Source: an uncultured Bacteroides sp. (GTDB lineage: Bacteria > Bacteroidota > Bacteroidia > Bacteroidales > Bacteroidaceae). From it: a stretch of DNA of 64,000 nt. The position numbers and the translations under genes are program-made. Shown here one piece after another: positions 10,202 to 17,707 of the stretch. Position 1 is the stretch's first letter. Every line of letters starts with the position of its first letter. The stretch lies in NCBI GenBank assembly GCA_958453305.1, contig CAUDXH010000005.1:1-64000 (forward strand), written 5' to 3'. The notes below the pieces were generated by a model that was not told the DNA's origin, made no database searches, and saw nothing but the letters and a program-made list of their open reading frames with translations.

Positions 10202-10218
10202 ATGAACTTAGAAAAACA

Positions 10219-11616
10219 ATGGAACAATTATTCAGCTATATCATCGGACTGGGTGCGGCAGTAATGATGCCTATCATCTTCACAGTACTGGGCATTTGCA
10301 TCGGCATTCCGTTCGGGAAAGCATTAAAAAGCGGTTTATTGGTCGGTGTCGGCTTTGTCGGTCTCTCCGTTATAACAGCTCTGCTTACCGGCAGTTTAGG
10401 CGAACCGCTGAAAAAGGTAACCGAAATATACGGTCTAAGCCTCGGTATCTTTGATATGGGATGGCCTGCTGCTGCCTCGGTAGCTTACAACACTTCAGTG
10501 GGCGCATTGATCATTCCCGTATGTCTGGCGATAAATGTCTTGATGTTGCTTACCCAAACTACTAAAACCGTCAACATCGACCTGTGGAATTACTGGCACT
10601 TCGCCTTTATCGGTGCTGTGGTATATTTCGCCTCCAATAATATATGGTGGGGGTTCTTTGCTGCCGTTATCTGCTACATGCTCACCTTGATTATGGCAGA
10701 CCTCACTTCCGCACAGTTCCAACGGTTTTATGAAAAAATGGACGGTATATCCATCCCTCAGCCTTTCTGCCAGGGGTTTGTTCCCTTTGCCGTACTGATA
10801 AGCAAACTGCTCGACAAGATACCCGGCTTCGAAAAACTGAACATCGATGCTGAAGGAATGAAACGGAAGTTCGGAGTAATGGGCGAGCCGCTTTTTCTCG
10901 GTGTAATCGTGGGATGCGGAATTGGAGTCTTGGCGTGTGCCGACAAACAGGAACTGGTTGACAATATTCCCTCTATCCTTGGACTGGGAATTAAGATGGG
11001 AGCGGTCATGGAACTGATTCCACGCATCACGGCCTTGTTCATCGAAGGTCTCCGCCCCATTTCCGATGCAACCCGTGAACTGATTGCGCGTAAATTCAAG
11101 CATGCTACAGGACTGAATATCGGTATGAGTCCGGCATTGGTTATCGGTCATCCCACTACGCTGGTTGTTTCCTTGCTGCTCATTCCTGTCACCCTCTTCC
11201 TGTCGGTCATTCTTCCGGGCAACCAATTCCTTCCGCTGGCCTCGCTTGCCGGAATGTTTTATCTGTTTCCGGCGGTACTTCCCATTACGAAAGGAAACGT
11301 GCTGAAAACATTCATCATCGGATTGGTAGCCTTAACAACTGGTCTCTATTTTGTTACCGACCTTGCTCCTTTCTTTACCCAAGCTGCACAAGACGTGTTT
11401 GCCAAAACGGGCGATGCTGCAGTCAAAATACCCGAAGGGTTTCAAGGGGGAGCTATCGACTTTGCTTCTAGTCTATTCTCTTGGGTTATCTTCCACCTCA
11501 TTTATAACCTTAAGCTGATAGGAACAGGAATACTGGTAATCTTCACACTGGGGATGGCGGTACTCAACCGGAGACGCATTATAAAAGAAAGCCGACAGGC
11601 AAAAGAAACTGTATAA
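10219..11616 (+). CDS. PTS galactitol-family permease, EIIC component (orphan)
   Basis: The protein has 465 residues and about 10-12 hydrophobic segments. It resembles the EIIC-GAT (GatC) family: an N-terminal GLGAAVMMPIIFTVLGICIGIPFGKAL-type segment, FDMGWPAAA, GLNIGMSPALVIGHPT, and LILPGNQF-like SVILPGNQFLPLASLAG. In classical systems EIIC forms the membrane channel and receives phosphate through EIIA and EIIB. Neither partner is encoded in the neighbouring genes, and Bacteroides generally lacks a sugar PTS. The gene sits between DUF4861 and kduI, so I infer that it moves a uronate-derived sugar acid into the cytoplasm, perhaps without phosphorylation. The family assignment is good; substrate and mechanism are inference. 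Confidence 0.8.
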   Translation: MEQLFSYIIGLGAAVMMPIIFTVLGICIGIPFGKALKSGLLVGVGFVGLSVITALLTGSLGEPLKKVTEIYGLSLGIFDMGWPAAASVAYNTSVGALIIPVCLAINVLMLLTQTTKTVNIDLWNYWHFAFIGAVVYFASNNIWWGFFAAVICYMLTLIMADLTSAQFQRFYEKMDGISIPQPFCQGFVPFAVLISKLLDKIPGFEKLNIDAEGMKRKFGVMGEPLFLGVIVGCGIGVLACADKQELVDNIPSILGLGIKMGAVMELIPRITALFIEGLRPISDATRELIARKFKHATGLNIGMSPALVIGHPTTLVVSLLLIPVTLFLSVILPGNQFLPLASLAGMFYLFPAVLPITKGNVLKTFIIGLVALTTGLYFVTDLAPFFTQAAQDVFAKTGDAAVKIPEGFQGGAIDFASSLFSWVIFHLIYNLKLIGTGILVIFTLGMAVLNRRRIIKESRQAKETV

Positions 11617-11633
11617 CCAAATAAATAACGAAT

Positions 11634-12557
11634 ATGAAAAAACTAGCTTTTGGACTGCTGTTTGGAGCTGCGGCTTTAGCTGCAAATGCCCAGATAGCCC
11701 ATGTTAACATGCTGACAGCTTGTCATCCACAAGATGTAAAGACGTATGATACTCAACGCTTGCGTAAAAGTTTTATGATGGAAAAAGTAATGGCAACCGA
11801 TGAAATCAACCTTACTTATTCCATGTACGACCGGCTTATCTTCGGCGGTGCCGTTCCGGTAAACAAGGAACTGGTTCTTGAAACATTCGATGCCCTGAAA
11901 GCTCCTTACTTTCTATTTAACCGCGAATTAGGAATCATCAACATAGGAGGTGAAGGAGTGGTAACTGTTGATGGAAAAGAATATACCCTAAACTTCAAAG
12001 AAGCACTTTATGTTGGACGAGGAAACAAGAAGGTAACCTTTAAAAGCAAGAATGCCTCAAAACCTGCCAAGTTTTATATCAATTCAGCATTGGCACATAA
12101 AGAATACAAAACACAACTCGTAACATTAGACGGACGCAAAGGTTCGCTGAAAGCCAACTCTTTTGCTGCCGGTAAAATGGAAGAGAGCAACGACCGCGTA
12201 ATCAATCAGCTGATTGTTGCCAACGTATTGGAAGAAGGTCCTTGCCAACTCCAGATGGGATTAACCGAACTGAAGCCAGGAAGCGTGTGGAATACCATGC
12301 CTGCCCACACACACTCACGCCGTGTGGAGGCTTATTTCTATTTCAACGTAACACCCGGAAACATGGTTTGCCATCTGATGGGAGAACCGCAAGAAGAGCG
12401 TCTGGTATGGTTAGGCAACGAACAGGCTATCATGTCGCCCGAATGGTCTATCCACGCTGCTGCCGGAACAAGTAACTATATGTTTATCTGGGGGATGGCG
12501 GGAGAAAATCTTGACTACAACGATATGGATAAAATACCTTATACGGAAATGAAATAA
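11634..12557 (+). CDS. kduI: 5-keto-4-deoxyuronate isomerase (KduI) with a signal peptide
   Basis: The protein has 307 residues, 29 more than E. coli KduI (278), and the extra length is an N-terminal Sec signal (MKKLAFGLLFGAAALAANAQ). The rest matches the KduI family: GGAVPVNKE, RELGIINIGGEG, ALYVGRGNK, WNTMPAHTHSRRVEAYFYF, and the final FIWGMAGENLDYNDMD. The four metal ligands are present (His225, His227, Glu232, His274) with the same spacing as His196, His198, Glu203 and His245 of the E. coli enzyme. KduI converts 5-keto-4-deoxyuronate to the hexodiulosonate that KduD reduces. The leader implies that isomerisation happens in the periplasm. Last gene of the unit, followed by a terminator. 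Confidence 0.9.
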   Translation: MKKLAFGLLFGAAALAANAQIAHVNMLTACHPQDVKTYDTQRLRKSFMMEKVMATDEINLTYSMYDRLIFGGAVPVNKELVLETFDALKAPYFLFNRELGIINIGGEGVVTVDGKEYTLNFKEALYVGRGNKKVTFKSKNASKPAKFYINSALAHKEYKTQLVTLDGRKGSLKANSFAAGKMEESNDRVINQLIVANVLEEGPCQLQMGLTELKPGSVWNTMPAHTHSRRVEAYFYFNVTPGNMVCHLMGEPQEERLVWLGNEQAIMSPEWSIHAAAGTSNYMFIWGMAGENLDYNDMDKIPYTEMK

Positions 12558-12563
12558 ATACCC

Positions 12564-12600
12564 ATAAAAAAAGGTGTCAGAAATGACACCTTTTTTTTTA
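12564..12600. terminator. Bidirectional terminator between kduI and purA
   Basis: A 7-base perfect stem GGTGTCA/TGACACC with a GAAA-type loop is flanked by a run of A on the left and T on the right, so it can end both convergent units. Confidence 0.9.
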
Positions 12601-12616
12601 TTATCAGTTGCTCCGA

Positions 12617-13885
12617 TTACTCAGTATAACGCTCAATTGTCTGTGCACGGTCAGGACCTACAGAAACAATCTTGATTGGAGTTTCAAGCTGTTCTTCCAA
12701 GAATGAAATATAGGCATTAAATTCTTCGGGGAATTCATCTTCGCTTGTCATACCAGTCATATCTGTTTTCCATCCCGGCATTTCTACGTAAACCGGCTCG
12801 ATACCTTCAGTAATATCGTAAGGGAAGTAATCAATTTCCTCACCGTTTACTTTATAAGCTACACAAGCCTTGATTGTTTCAAAAGCATCGAGTACATCGC
12901 TCTTCATCAAGATAAGTTGAGTAACTCCGTTTACCATGATAGAATAGCGCAAAGCTACCAGATCAACCCAACCGCAACGGCGTTCACGTCCGGTTACAGC
13001 ACCATATTCATGTCCTAAATCGCGGATAGTCTTACCTGTTTCATCAAACAGTTCGGTAGGGAACGGACCTGCACCTACACGGGTACAATAAGCTTTCATG
13101 ATACCATATACTTCGCCTATTTTGTTAGGGCCCAAGCCTAAGCCCGTACATGCACCGGCACAAATGGTGTTTGAAGAAGTAACAAATGGATAAGAACCGA
13201 AATCAACATCCAACATCGTACCTTGAGCACCTTCGCACAATACGCTTTTTCCTTCTTTCAAGAGATTGTTGATTTCATGTTCACTGTCTACCAAATGGAA
13301 CTGACGCAAATACTCAATACCTTCCAGCCATTGTTTTTCCAGTTCAGTAATATCGTACTCATAATTCAGACTTTTCAGAATCTGCTCATGACGCGCTTTT
13401 GCGGCTGCATATTTAGCTTCAAAATTATGAAGAATATCGCCTACACGCAAGCCGGTTCTACTTACTTTATCTGTATATGTAGGACCGATTCCTTTTCCGG
13501 TTGTCCCAACTTTCGCATCTCCTTTTGCTGCTTCATATGCAGCATCCAGAATACGGTGAGTAGGCAAAATCAAATGAGCTTTCTTTGAAATATGCAAGCG
13601 TTCTTTCAGCGGATGGCCACTTGCTTCCAGCGATTCAGCCTCAGCCTTGAAAAGAGACGGGTCAAGTACGACACCGTTTCCGATAATGTTAACCTTATCT
13701 CCCTGAAAAATTCCTGAAGGAATAGAACGGAGTACGTATTTCTGACCTTCAAACTCTAGGGTATGACCGGCATTCGGACCTCCCTGAAAGCGAGCCACTA
13801 CATCATAGCGCGGAGTTAACACATCGACAACTTTTCCTTTGCCTTCATCGCCCCACTGCAAACCTAATAAAACATCTACTTTCAT
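12617..13885 (-). CDS. purA: Adenylosuccinate synthetase
   Basis: The 422-residue length is normal for the family. Motifs are the N-terminal GLQWGDEGKGKVVD nucleotide site, GGPNAGHT, GTTGKGIGPTYTDK, CEGAQGTMLDVDFG, and TGRERRCGWVD. It joins aspartate to IMP using GTP, the first step from IMP to AMP, in the cytoplasm. It is the last gene of a leftward run after the Fur-family gene (20-base gap to that gene's stop). Confidence 0.97.
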   Translation of the reverse strand: MKVDVLLGLQWGDEGKGKVVDVLTPRYDVVARFQGGPNAGHTLEFEGQKYVLRSIPSGIFQGDKVNIIGNGVVLDPSLFKAEAESLEASGHPLKERLHISKKAHLILPTHRILDAAYEAAKGDAKVGTTGKGIGPTYTDKVSRTGLRVGDILHNFEAKYAAAKARHEQILKSLNYEYDITELEKQWLEGIEYLRQFHLVDSEHEINNLLKEGKSVLCEGAQGTMLDVDFGSYPFVTSSNTICAGACTGLGLGPNKIGEVYGIMKAYCTRVGAGPFPTELFDETGKTIRDLGHEYGAVTGRERRCGWVDLVALRYSIMVNGVTQLILMKSDVLDAFETIKACVAYKVNGEEIDYFPYDITEGIEPVYVEMPGWKTDMTGMTSEDEFPEEFNAYISFLEEQLETPIKIVSVGPDRAQTIERYTE

Positions 13886-13905
13886 GATTTCTTTGTTTTA
13901 TATTC

Positions 13906-14373
13906 TTATTTACTTTTCTTTCGTTTCAGTCCCATACACTTGCTACACAAACCATAAATATATAATGAATAATGTGAAGCATAAAACCCTTTGATTTTTG
14001 TCTGCGCAACAGCTTGCTTAAGGTGCTCGTCTTCAAACTCAGACACCTTTCCGCAACAAGTGCAAATCATGTGATGGTGGGTTTCATTATTATACGAGCG
14101 TTCGTATTGGGAAGTATTTCCAAACTGATGTTTAATTACCAGTCCGGCATCTATCAACAAGACAATGGTATTATATAACGTAGCCCGGCTGACACGAAAT
14201 TTTTCCTTTTCAGCCATATAACTATACAATGTGTCAATATCGAAATGTCCCTTTATCGAATAAATCGTATCCAGTATAGCATAACGTTCAGGAGTTTTCC
14301 GATGTCCGTTCTTCTGCAAGTACTCTGTTAGTATCTGCTTCACCGTATCTTTTATATTTTCTTCCATCTCCAT
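13906..14373 (-). CDS. Fur-family metal- or peroxide-responsive repressor
   Basis: The protein has about 155 residues from the ATG at 14373 (14367 also possible). The frame extends to a TTG at 14391, but that TTG lies inside a -7 box, so it is unlikely to be used. The winged-helix part has RKTPERYAILDTIY and SRATLYNTIVLLIDAGLV; the metal-binding part has ETHHHMICTCCGKVSEFED and a final CSKCMG, giving two CxxC pairs for structural zinc. The family includes Fur, Zur and PerR; I cannot tell which. It lies between the AlkD-like gene and purA and has a candidate promoter of its own. Confidence 0.9.
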   Translation of the reverse strand: MEMEENIKDTVKQILTEYLQKNGHRKTPERYAILDTIYSIKGHFDIDTLYSYMAEKEKFRVSRATLYNTIVLLIDAGLVIKHQFGNTSQYERSYNNETHHHMICTCCGKVSEFEDEHLKQAVAQTKIKGFYASHYSLYIYGLCSKCMGLKRKKSK

Positions 14374-14388
14374 TATCTGTTCAGGCTT

Positions 14389-14396
14389 CAAAGGTA
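14389..14396 (-). promoter_or_regulatory. -7 box before the Fur-family gene
   Basis: On the minus strand this reads TACCTTTG, matching TAnnTTTG. It overlaps the upstream TTG candidate start and so argues for the ATG at 14373 or 14367. Confidence 0.5.
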
Positions 14397-14421
14397 GTTC
14401 TTTTTACGTAATTTAGAAAGA

Positions 14422-15093
14422 CTACAGACAATATTCTAACTCATTTTTTATTTCTTCCGCTAAAGCAGCCACATCCGGCTTAGAAGAATGAGCCAATGCT
14501 GTTAACTGCTTACTTATTCTCTTAAAGTTATTTCGCGACTGAAGTCCAAACTTGCGCAAGGATAGCGAAGCAGCCTTCTGCACCTGCGGATACTCGCTTT
14601 CAAGGGCAGTAAATACCTGATCAAGAAACTCGGATTCGGCTCGCTCATTCAGCTGCATTCCCTTTAACAACAAACGGGCCATCAGCAAAAAGCCGCAAAT
14701 CTGAAAATATTCCCGTTCATCGGCCATCCAGGGAAAAACCACCTCTGAAGCATAAGGCAACTGCTGAAACAGATTCATAACCGTATATTCTGCCAGTTCC
14801 GGATAACGCATGTCTTCTATCCATATTTCCGCTATTTCGCGGCAAAACGGTTCCACTGGCTGAAGCAAGCCTGCCATTATTTTACATTCCCGGATATTTT
14901 CTTTCCAAAGAGCTTGTGCCAACTCATGGCTGGGCTCATAGTCTGCTGCAATTTCGCGGATACGCGGATATTCTATTCCAAAGTTTAATTTATAATCCAT
15001 CCCTTTGTCACGCATACTCTGCGAAATAATTCCGTTCATAAAAAGACGGAATTTAGACTTTATATCTTTTATTGTTTCATGTACGTCTGCCAT
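14422..15093 (-). CDS. DNA alkylation repair (AlkD-like) HEAT-repeat protein
   Basis: The protein has 223 residues, mostly helical, with HEAT-like repeats. It resembles AlkD-superfamily proteins (ALWKENIRECKIMAGLL, CREIAEIWIEDMRYPELAEYTVMNLF, YPQVQKAASLSLRKFG). Family members remove or recognise alkylated bases without base flipping, but many of this short type have no tested activity. It lies 8 bases after the peptidase gene, so it is cotranscribed. I did not confirm the catalytic Asp/Trp of AlkD. Confidence 0.7.
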   Translation of the reverse strand: MADVHETIKDIKSKFRLFMNGIISQSMRDKGMDYKLNFGIEYPRIREIAADYEPSHELAQALWKENIRECKIMAGLLQPVEPFCREIAEIWIEDMRYPELAEYTVMNLFQQLPYASEVVFPWMADEREYFQICGFLLMARLLLKGMQLNERAESEFLDQVFTALESEYPQVQKAASLSLRKFGLQSRNNFKRISKQLTALAHSSKPDVAALAEEIKNELEYCL

Positions 15094-15101
15094 ACTACTT
15101 A

Positions 15102-17075
15102 TTATAAATTTGAATACTCGCGGCTATAACGAAGCATTTGTTCGGCATAGCCTTCAGTATAACTTATATTCACATCTACTATATTTCCCTCCTTATCTAC
15201 TACCGGTGTATAAACCGGATTTAGGAATCCTTTATAAGGAGCTAAATGTAAAGTCCGATAACGAAGCAGTACTTCTGCATGAAGGTCTGGGTCTACATTT
15301 ACTGCATAGCGTTCTACCAACTGACGTGCTGCCTCGTAGTCGCCTTCACTCTTTATACGCTGAATCTCTGCCAATAACTGTCCGAACAAGTTACGTAATC
15401 TTATATAGTCATTGATACGCACATAGGTCTTTCCTTCCCGCTTTACCCATTCAACGACATGATCGGCCTGTCCCTTTTCCAATGCCCAGCGTGCTATTAA
15501 CTGCCGGTTGCGCATATGCGCTTCTTCCACCACACAACCCGGTTCTATACGGACCAACTGGGTCATCAATCCATTCATCATATACGAATAATAAGCAGCC
15601 TTATAAGCTTCCCCATCGGGTGTCAGCCCTAACTCCACTAATTTAGAATCGGGCAGATAATAAAGTCCGAACAAGTCTGCACGTGCTTCTTCAATGGTTG
15701 AGCCATAAGCTTTCAAAGCATCCGGGTCAACTCCCGGAAGCAGTTTTCCAGACCCATGCCCCAGGCACTCATGTAAATCTGTATGCAAATCATCGGTAAT
15801 ATCGGCATACTTATCCAATAAGTTTTTCTCAACTTCACTGTATACAAACTCTTCACGGAATCCATTTCCACGGGCAGCCTGACTATAAGCATCCGTCAAG
15901 TTTCCAATCGTTACTGATTTGGAGCCATGCACACTGCGAATCCAGTTTGAGTTAGGCAAATTGATTCCGATAGCCGAACTTGGATATAAGTCACCAGCAA
16001 GAATGGCTGCGGTAATCACCTTGGCAGAAACTCCCTTTACCTGTTCTTTCTTAAACTGAGGTGCTACCGGTGAATGATCTTCAAACCACTGCGCATGATT
16101 ACTGATGGTTTCAGTGCGATGCGTAGCTTCCAAGTCCTTAAAATTAACAATCGACTCCCAGCTGGCCTTCATCCCAAGCGGATCACCGTAACTTTCTATA
16201 AATCCATTGACAAAATCAATATGCGAAGAAGTATCTTTTAACCAAGCAATAGAATAGGAATCAAAAACTTTCAAGTCACCGGTATGATAAAATGTAATCA
16301 GCAACCGTATCACATGACGCTGTTCCTCATTCTCGGCCACCGCCTCTGCCTTCTCCAGCCAGCCTACGATTTTTTCAAGAGCCGGGCTGTACATTCCACC
16401 TATTTTCCAAACCTGCTCACGAATGACTCCGTCGGTTTTTATCAAACGCGAATTCATGCCATACATTACAGGCTCTGTTTCACCTGCTGTTTTTTGAGAA
16501 GCATAAAACTCTTCTGCTTCCTTTTGGGTAACCCCCTCATAATAATTGGCTGCCGATGTTAAAATCAAGTCCTCTCCGTCGGTCTGATTTACCCGCTTCG
16601 GCATTACTTCAGCATCAAACAATACAGGAAAAAGCTGATTACACATTGAGTCAACACTTTCATGCTCTCCCAAGGGCAGCACGCCTGCCGGCAGTGTTTC
16701 AATAACGGCCTTCAGATAAGACGAAGAAAATCCTGGTATGAATTTATCGCAAGCATAATGATGATGAATTCCATTCGAAAACCAGACCCGCTTCAAGTAG
16801 ACCTCCAATGCCCGGAAATCATCTGTTGTCCGGTCACCTTTATAATGAATATAAATGGCTTCCAGCAGACGCCGTATCTGCAAGTTATATTTTCCGTTTT
16901 GATCAAACAAGATATCTCTACCTTCAAGAGCAGCCTGCGAAAGATAATAAATCAGTTGTTTTTGTTGTAAGTTCAACGTTTCAAAGCCAGCCACCCGGTA
17001 ACGCAGCACCTGTAAATCGGCAAACTGCTCTACCGTATAGCTGAACGGTTCTTTTTCCTGTGCTTCTTGTATCAT
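15102..17075 (-). CDS. Dipeptidyl peptidase III (M49 zinc metallopeptidase)
   Basis: The protein has 657 residues. The M49 signature HECLGH lies at residues 435-440, followed about 30 residues later by EEARADLF, which supplies the third zinc ligand. Bacteroides enzymes of this type have about 650-700 residues. There is no signal peptide (MIQEAQEKEPFSYT), so it is probably cytoplasmic. It removes dipeptides from the N-terminus of short peptides. It follows the AraC-type regulator with a 1-base gap. Confidence 0.92.
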   Translation of the reverse strand: MIQEAQEKEPFSYTVEQFADLQVLRYRVAGFETLNLQQKQLIYYLSQAALEGRDILFDQNGKYNLQIRRLLEAIYIHYKGDRTTDDFRALEVYLKRVWFSNGIHHHYACDKFIPGFSSSYLKAVIETLPAGVLPLGEHESVDSMCNQLFPVLFDAEVMPKRVNQTDGEDLILTSAANYYEGVTQKEAEEFYASQKTAGETEPVMYGMNSRLIKTDGVIREQVWKIGGMYSPALEKIVGWLEKAEAVAENEEQRHVIRLLITFYHTGDLKVFDSYSIAWLKDTSSHIDFVNGFIESYGDPLGMKASWESIVNFKDLEATHRTETISNHAQWFEDHSPVAPQFKKEQVKGVSAKVITAAILAGDLYPSSAIGINLPNSNWIRSVHGSKSVTIGNLTDAYSQAARGNGFREEFVYSEVEKNLLDKYADITDDLHTDLHECLGHGSGKLLPGVDPDALKAYGSTIEEARADLFGLYYLPDSKLVELGLTPDGEAYKAAYYSYMMNGLMTQLVRIEPGCVVEEAHMRNRQLIARWALEKGQADHVVEWVKREGKTYVRINDYIRLRNLFGQLLAEIQRIKSEGDYEAARQLVERYAVNVDPDLHAEVLLRYRTLHLAPYKGFLNPVYTPVVDKEGNIVDVNISYTEGYAEQMLRYSREYSNL

Positions 17076-17076
17076 T

Positions 17077-17556
17077 TTATTTTTGAGATGTATTATTCAA
17101 GCGGTATTCACGCGGAGTACCACCTACATGTTTATAAAAAGCCGCATAAAACGACTGGCGATTGGCAAATCCTACCATCGCACTGATTTCCTCTATTGTT
17201 TTATCCGTATAACGCTTGTCTACCAGCAGATGTTTCGCTTCGCGGATACGGTATTCATTTATCAGGCAAGTATAATTCATTCCGAAGCGTGAGTTAATCA
17301 CACCCGACAAATAACGCGTATTGGTCTTTAATTCTTTAGCCAAATCTTTTGCGCTATAGTGAGGGTCTTTATACTTCTTCTGTGCTACGATAATTCTTAA
17401 TATCTCATCATACAGTTTGTCTGCCAACTCAGCACGAATCATTTCACGATAAGCAGCATTGACAATTTTACGCTCACGGATATTATACTTTTTTATATTC
17501 TGTTTTTCCTTCGACAGCTGTTCTTCAGGAAAAGCCTGTTCATCTGTACCTCTCAT
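17077..17556 (-). CDS. AraC-family helix-turn-helix regulator
   Basis: The protein has 159 residues. The C-terminal two-helix AraC DNA-binding domain occupies about 60-155: AKDLAKELKTNTRYLSGVIN, RIREAKHLL, TIEEISAMVGFANRQSFYAAFYKHVGGTPREYR. The N-terminal part is short, basic and without a ligand-binding domain. It is the first gene of the leftward run, directly before the peptidase gene. Its target is unknown. Confidence 0.85.
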   Translation of the reverse strand: MRGTDEQAFPEEQLSKEKQNIKKYNIRERKIVNAAYREMIRAELADKLYDEILRIIVAQKKYKDPHYSAKDLAKELKTNTRYLSGVINSRFGMNYTCLINEYRIREAKHLLVDKRYTDKTIEEISAMVGFANRQSFYAAFYKHVGGTPREYRLNNTSQK

Positions 17557-17674
17557 ACGTATCAGTTTTAGATTGAAGTTTTAACGTTAATATTTATGTT
17601 TTACAAATGTGCGCAAAACTTTTTTAATTTACAATAGATACGGACATCATTCTTCCATATTTTTAAAAAATCCG

Positions 17675-17682
17675 TATCTTTG
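17675..17682 (+). promoter_or_regulatory. -7 box of recQ
   Basis: TATCTTTG matches TAnnTTTG and lies 26 bases before the ATG at 17708. It falls inside the longest open frame, which shows that the longer N-terminus is not translated. Confidence 0.65.
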
Positions 17683-17707
17683 CATTTTCTTCCAAAGAAC
17701 AACAAAC

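Noticed and set aside
10495..11226. 243-codon minus-strand open frame inside the EIIC gene
   Set aside because: It is the antisense shadow of a membrane protein gene, with low-complexity polar translation (His/Asn/Gln-rich), no family features and no start context.
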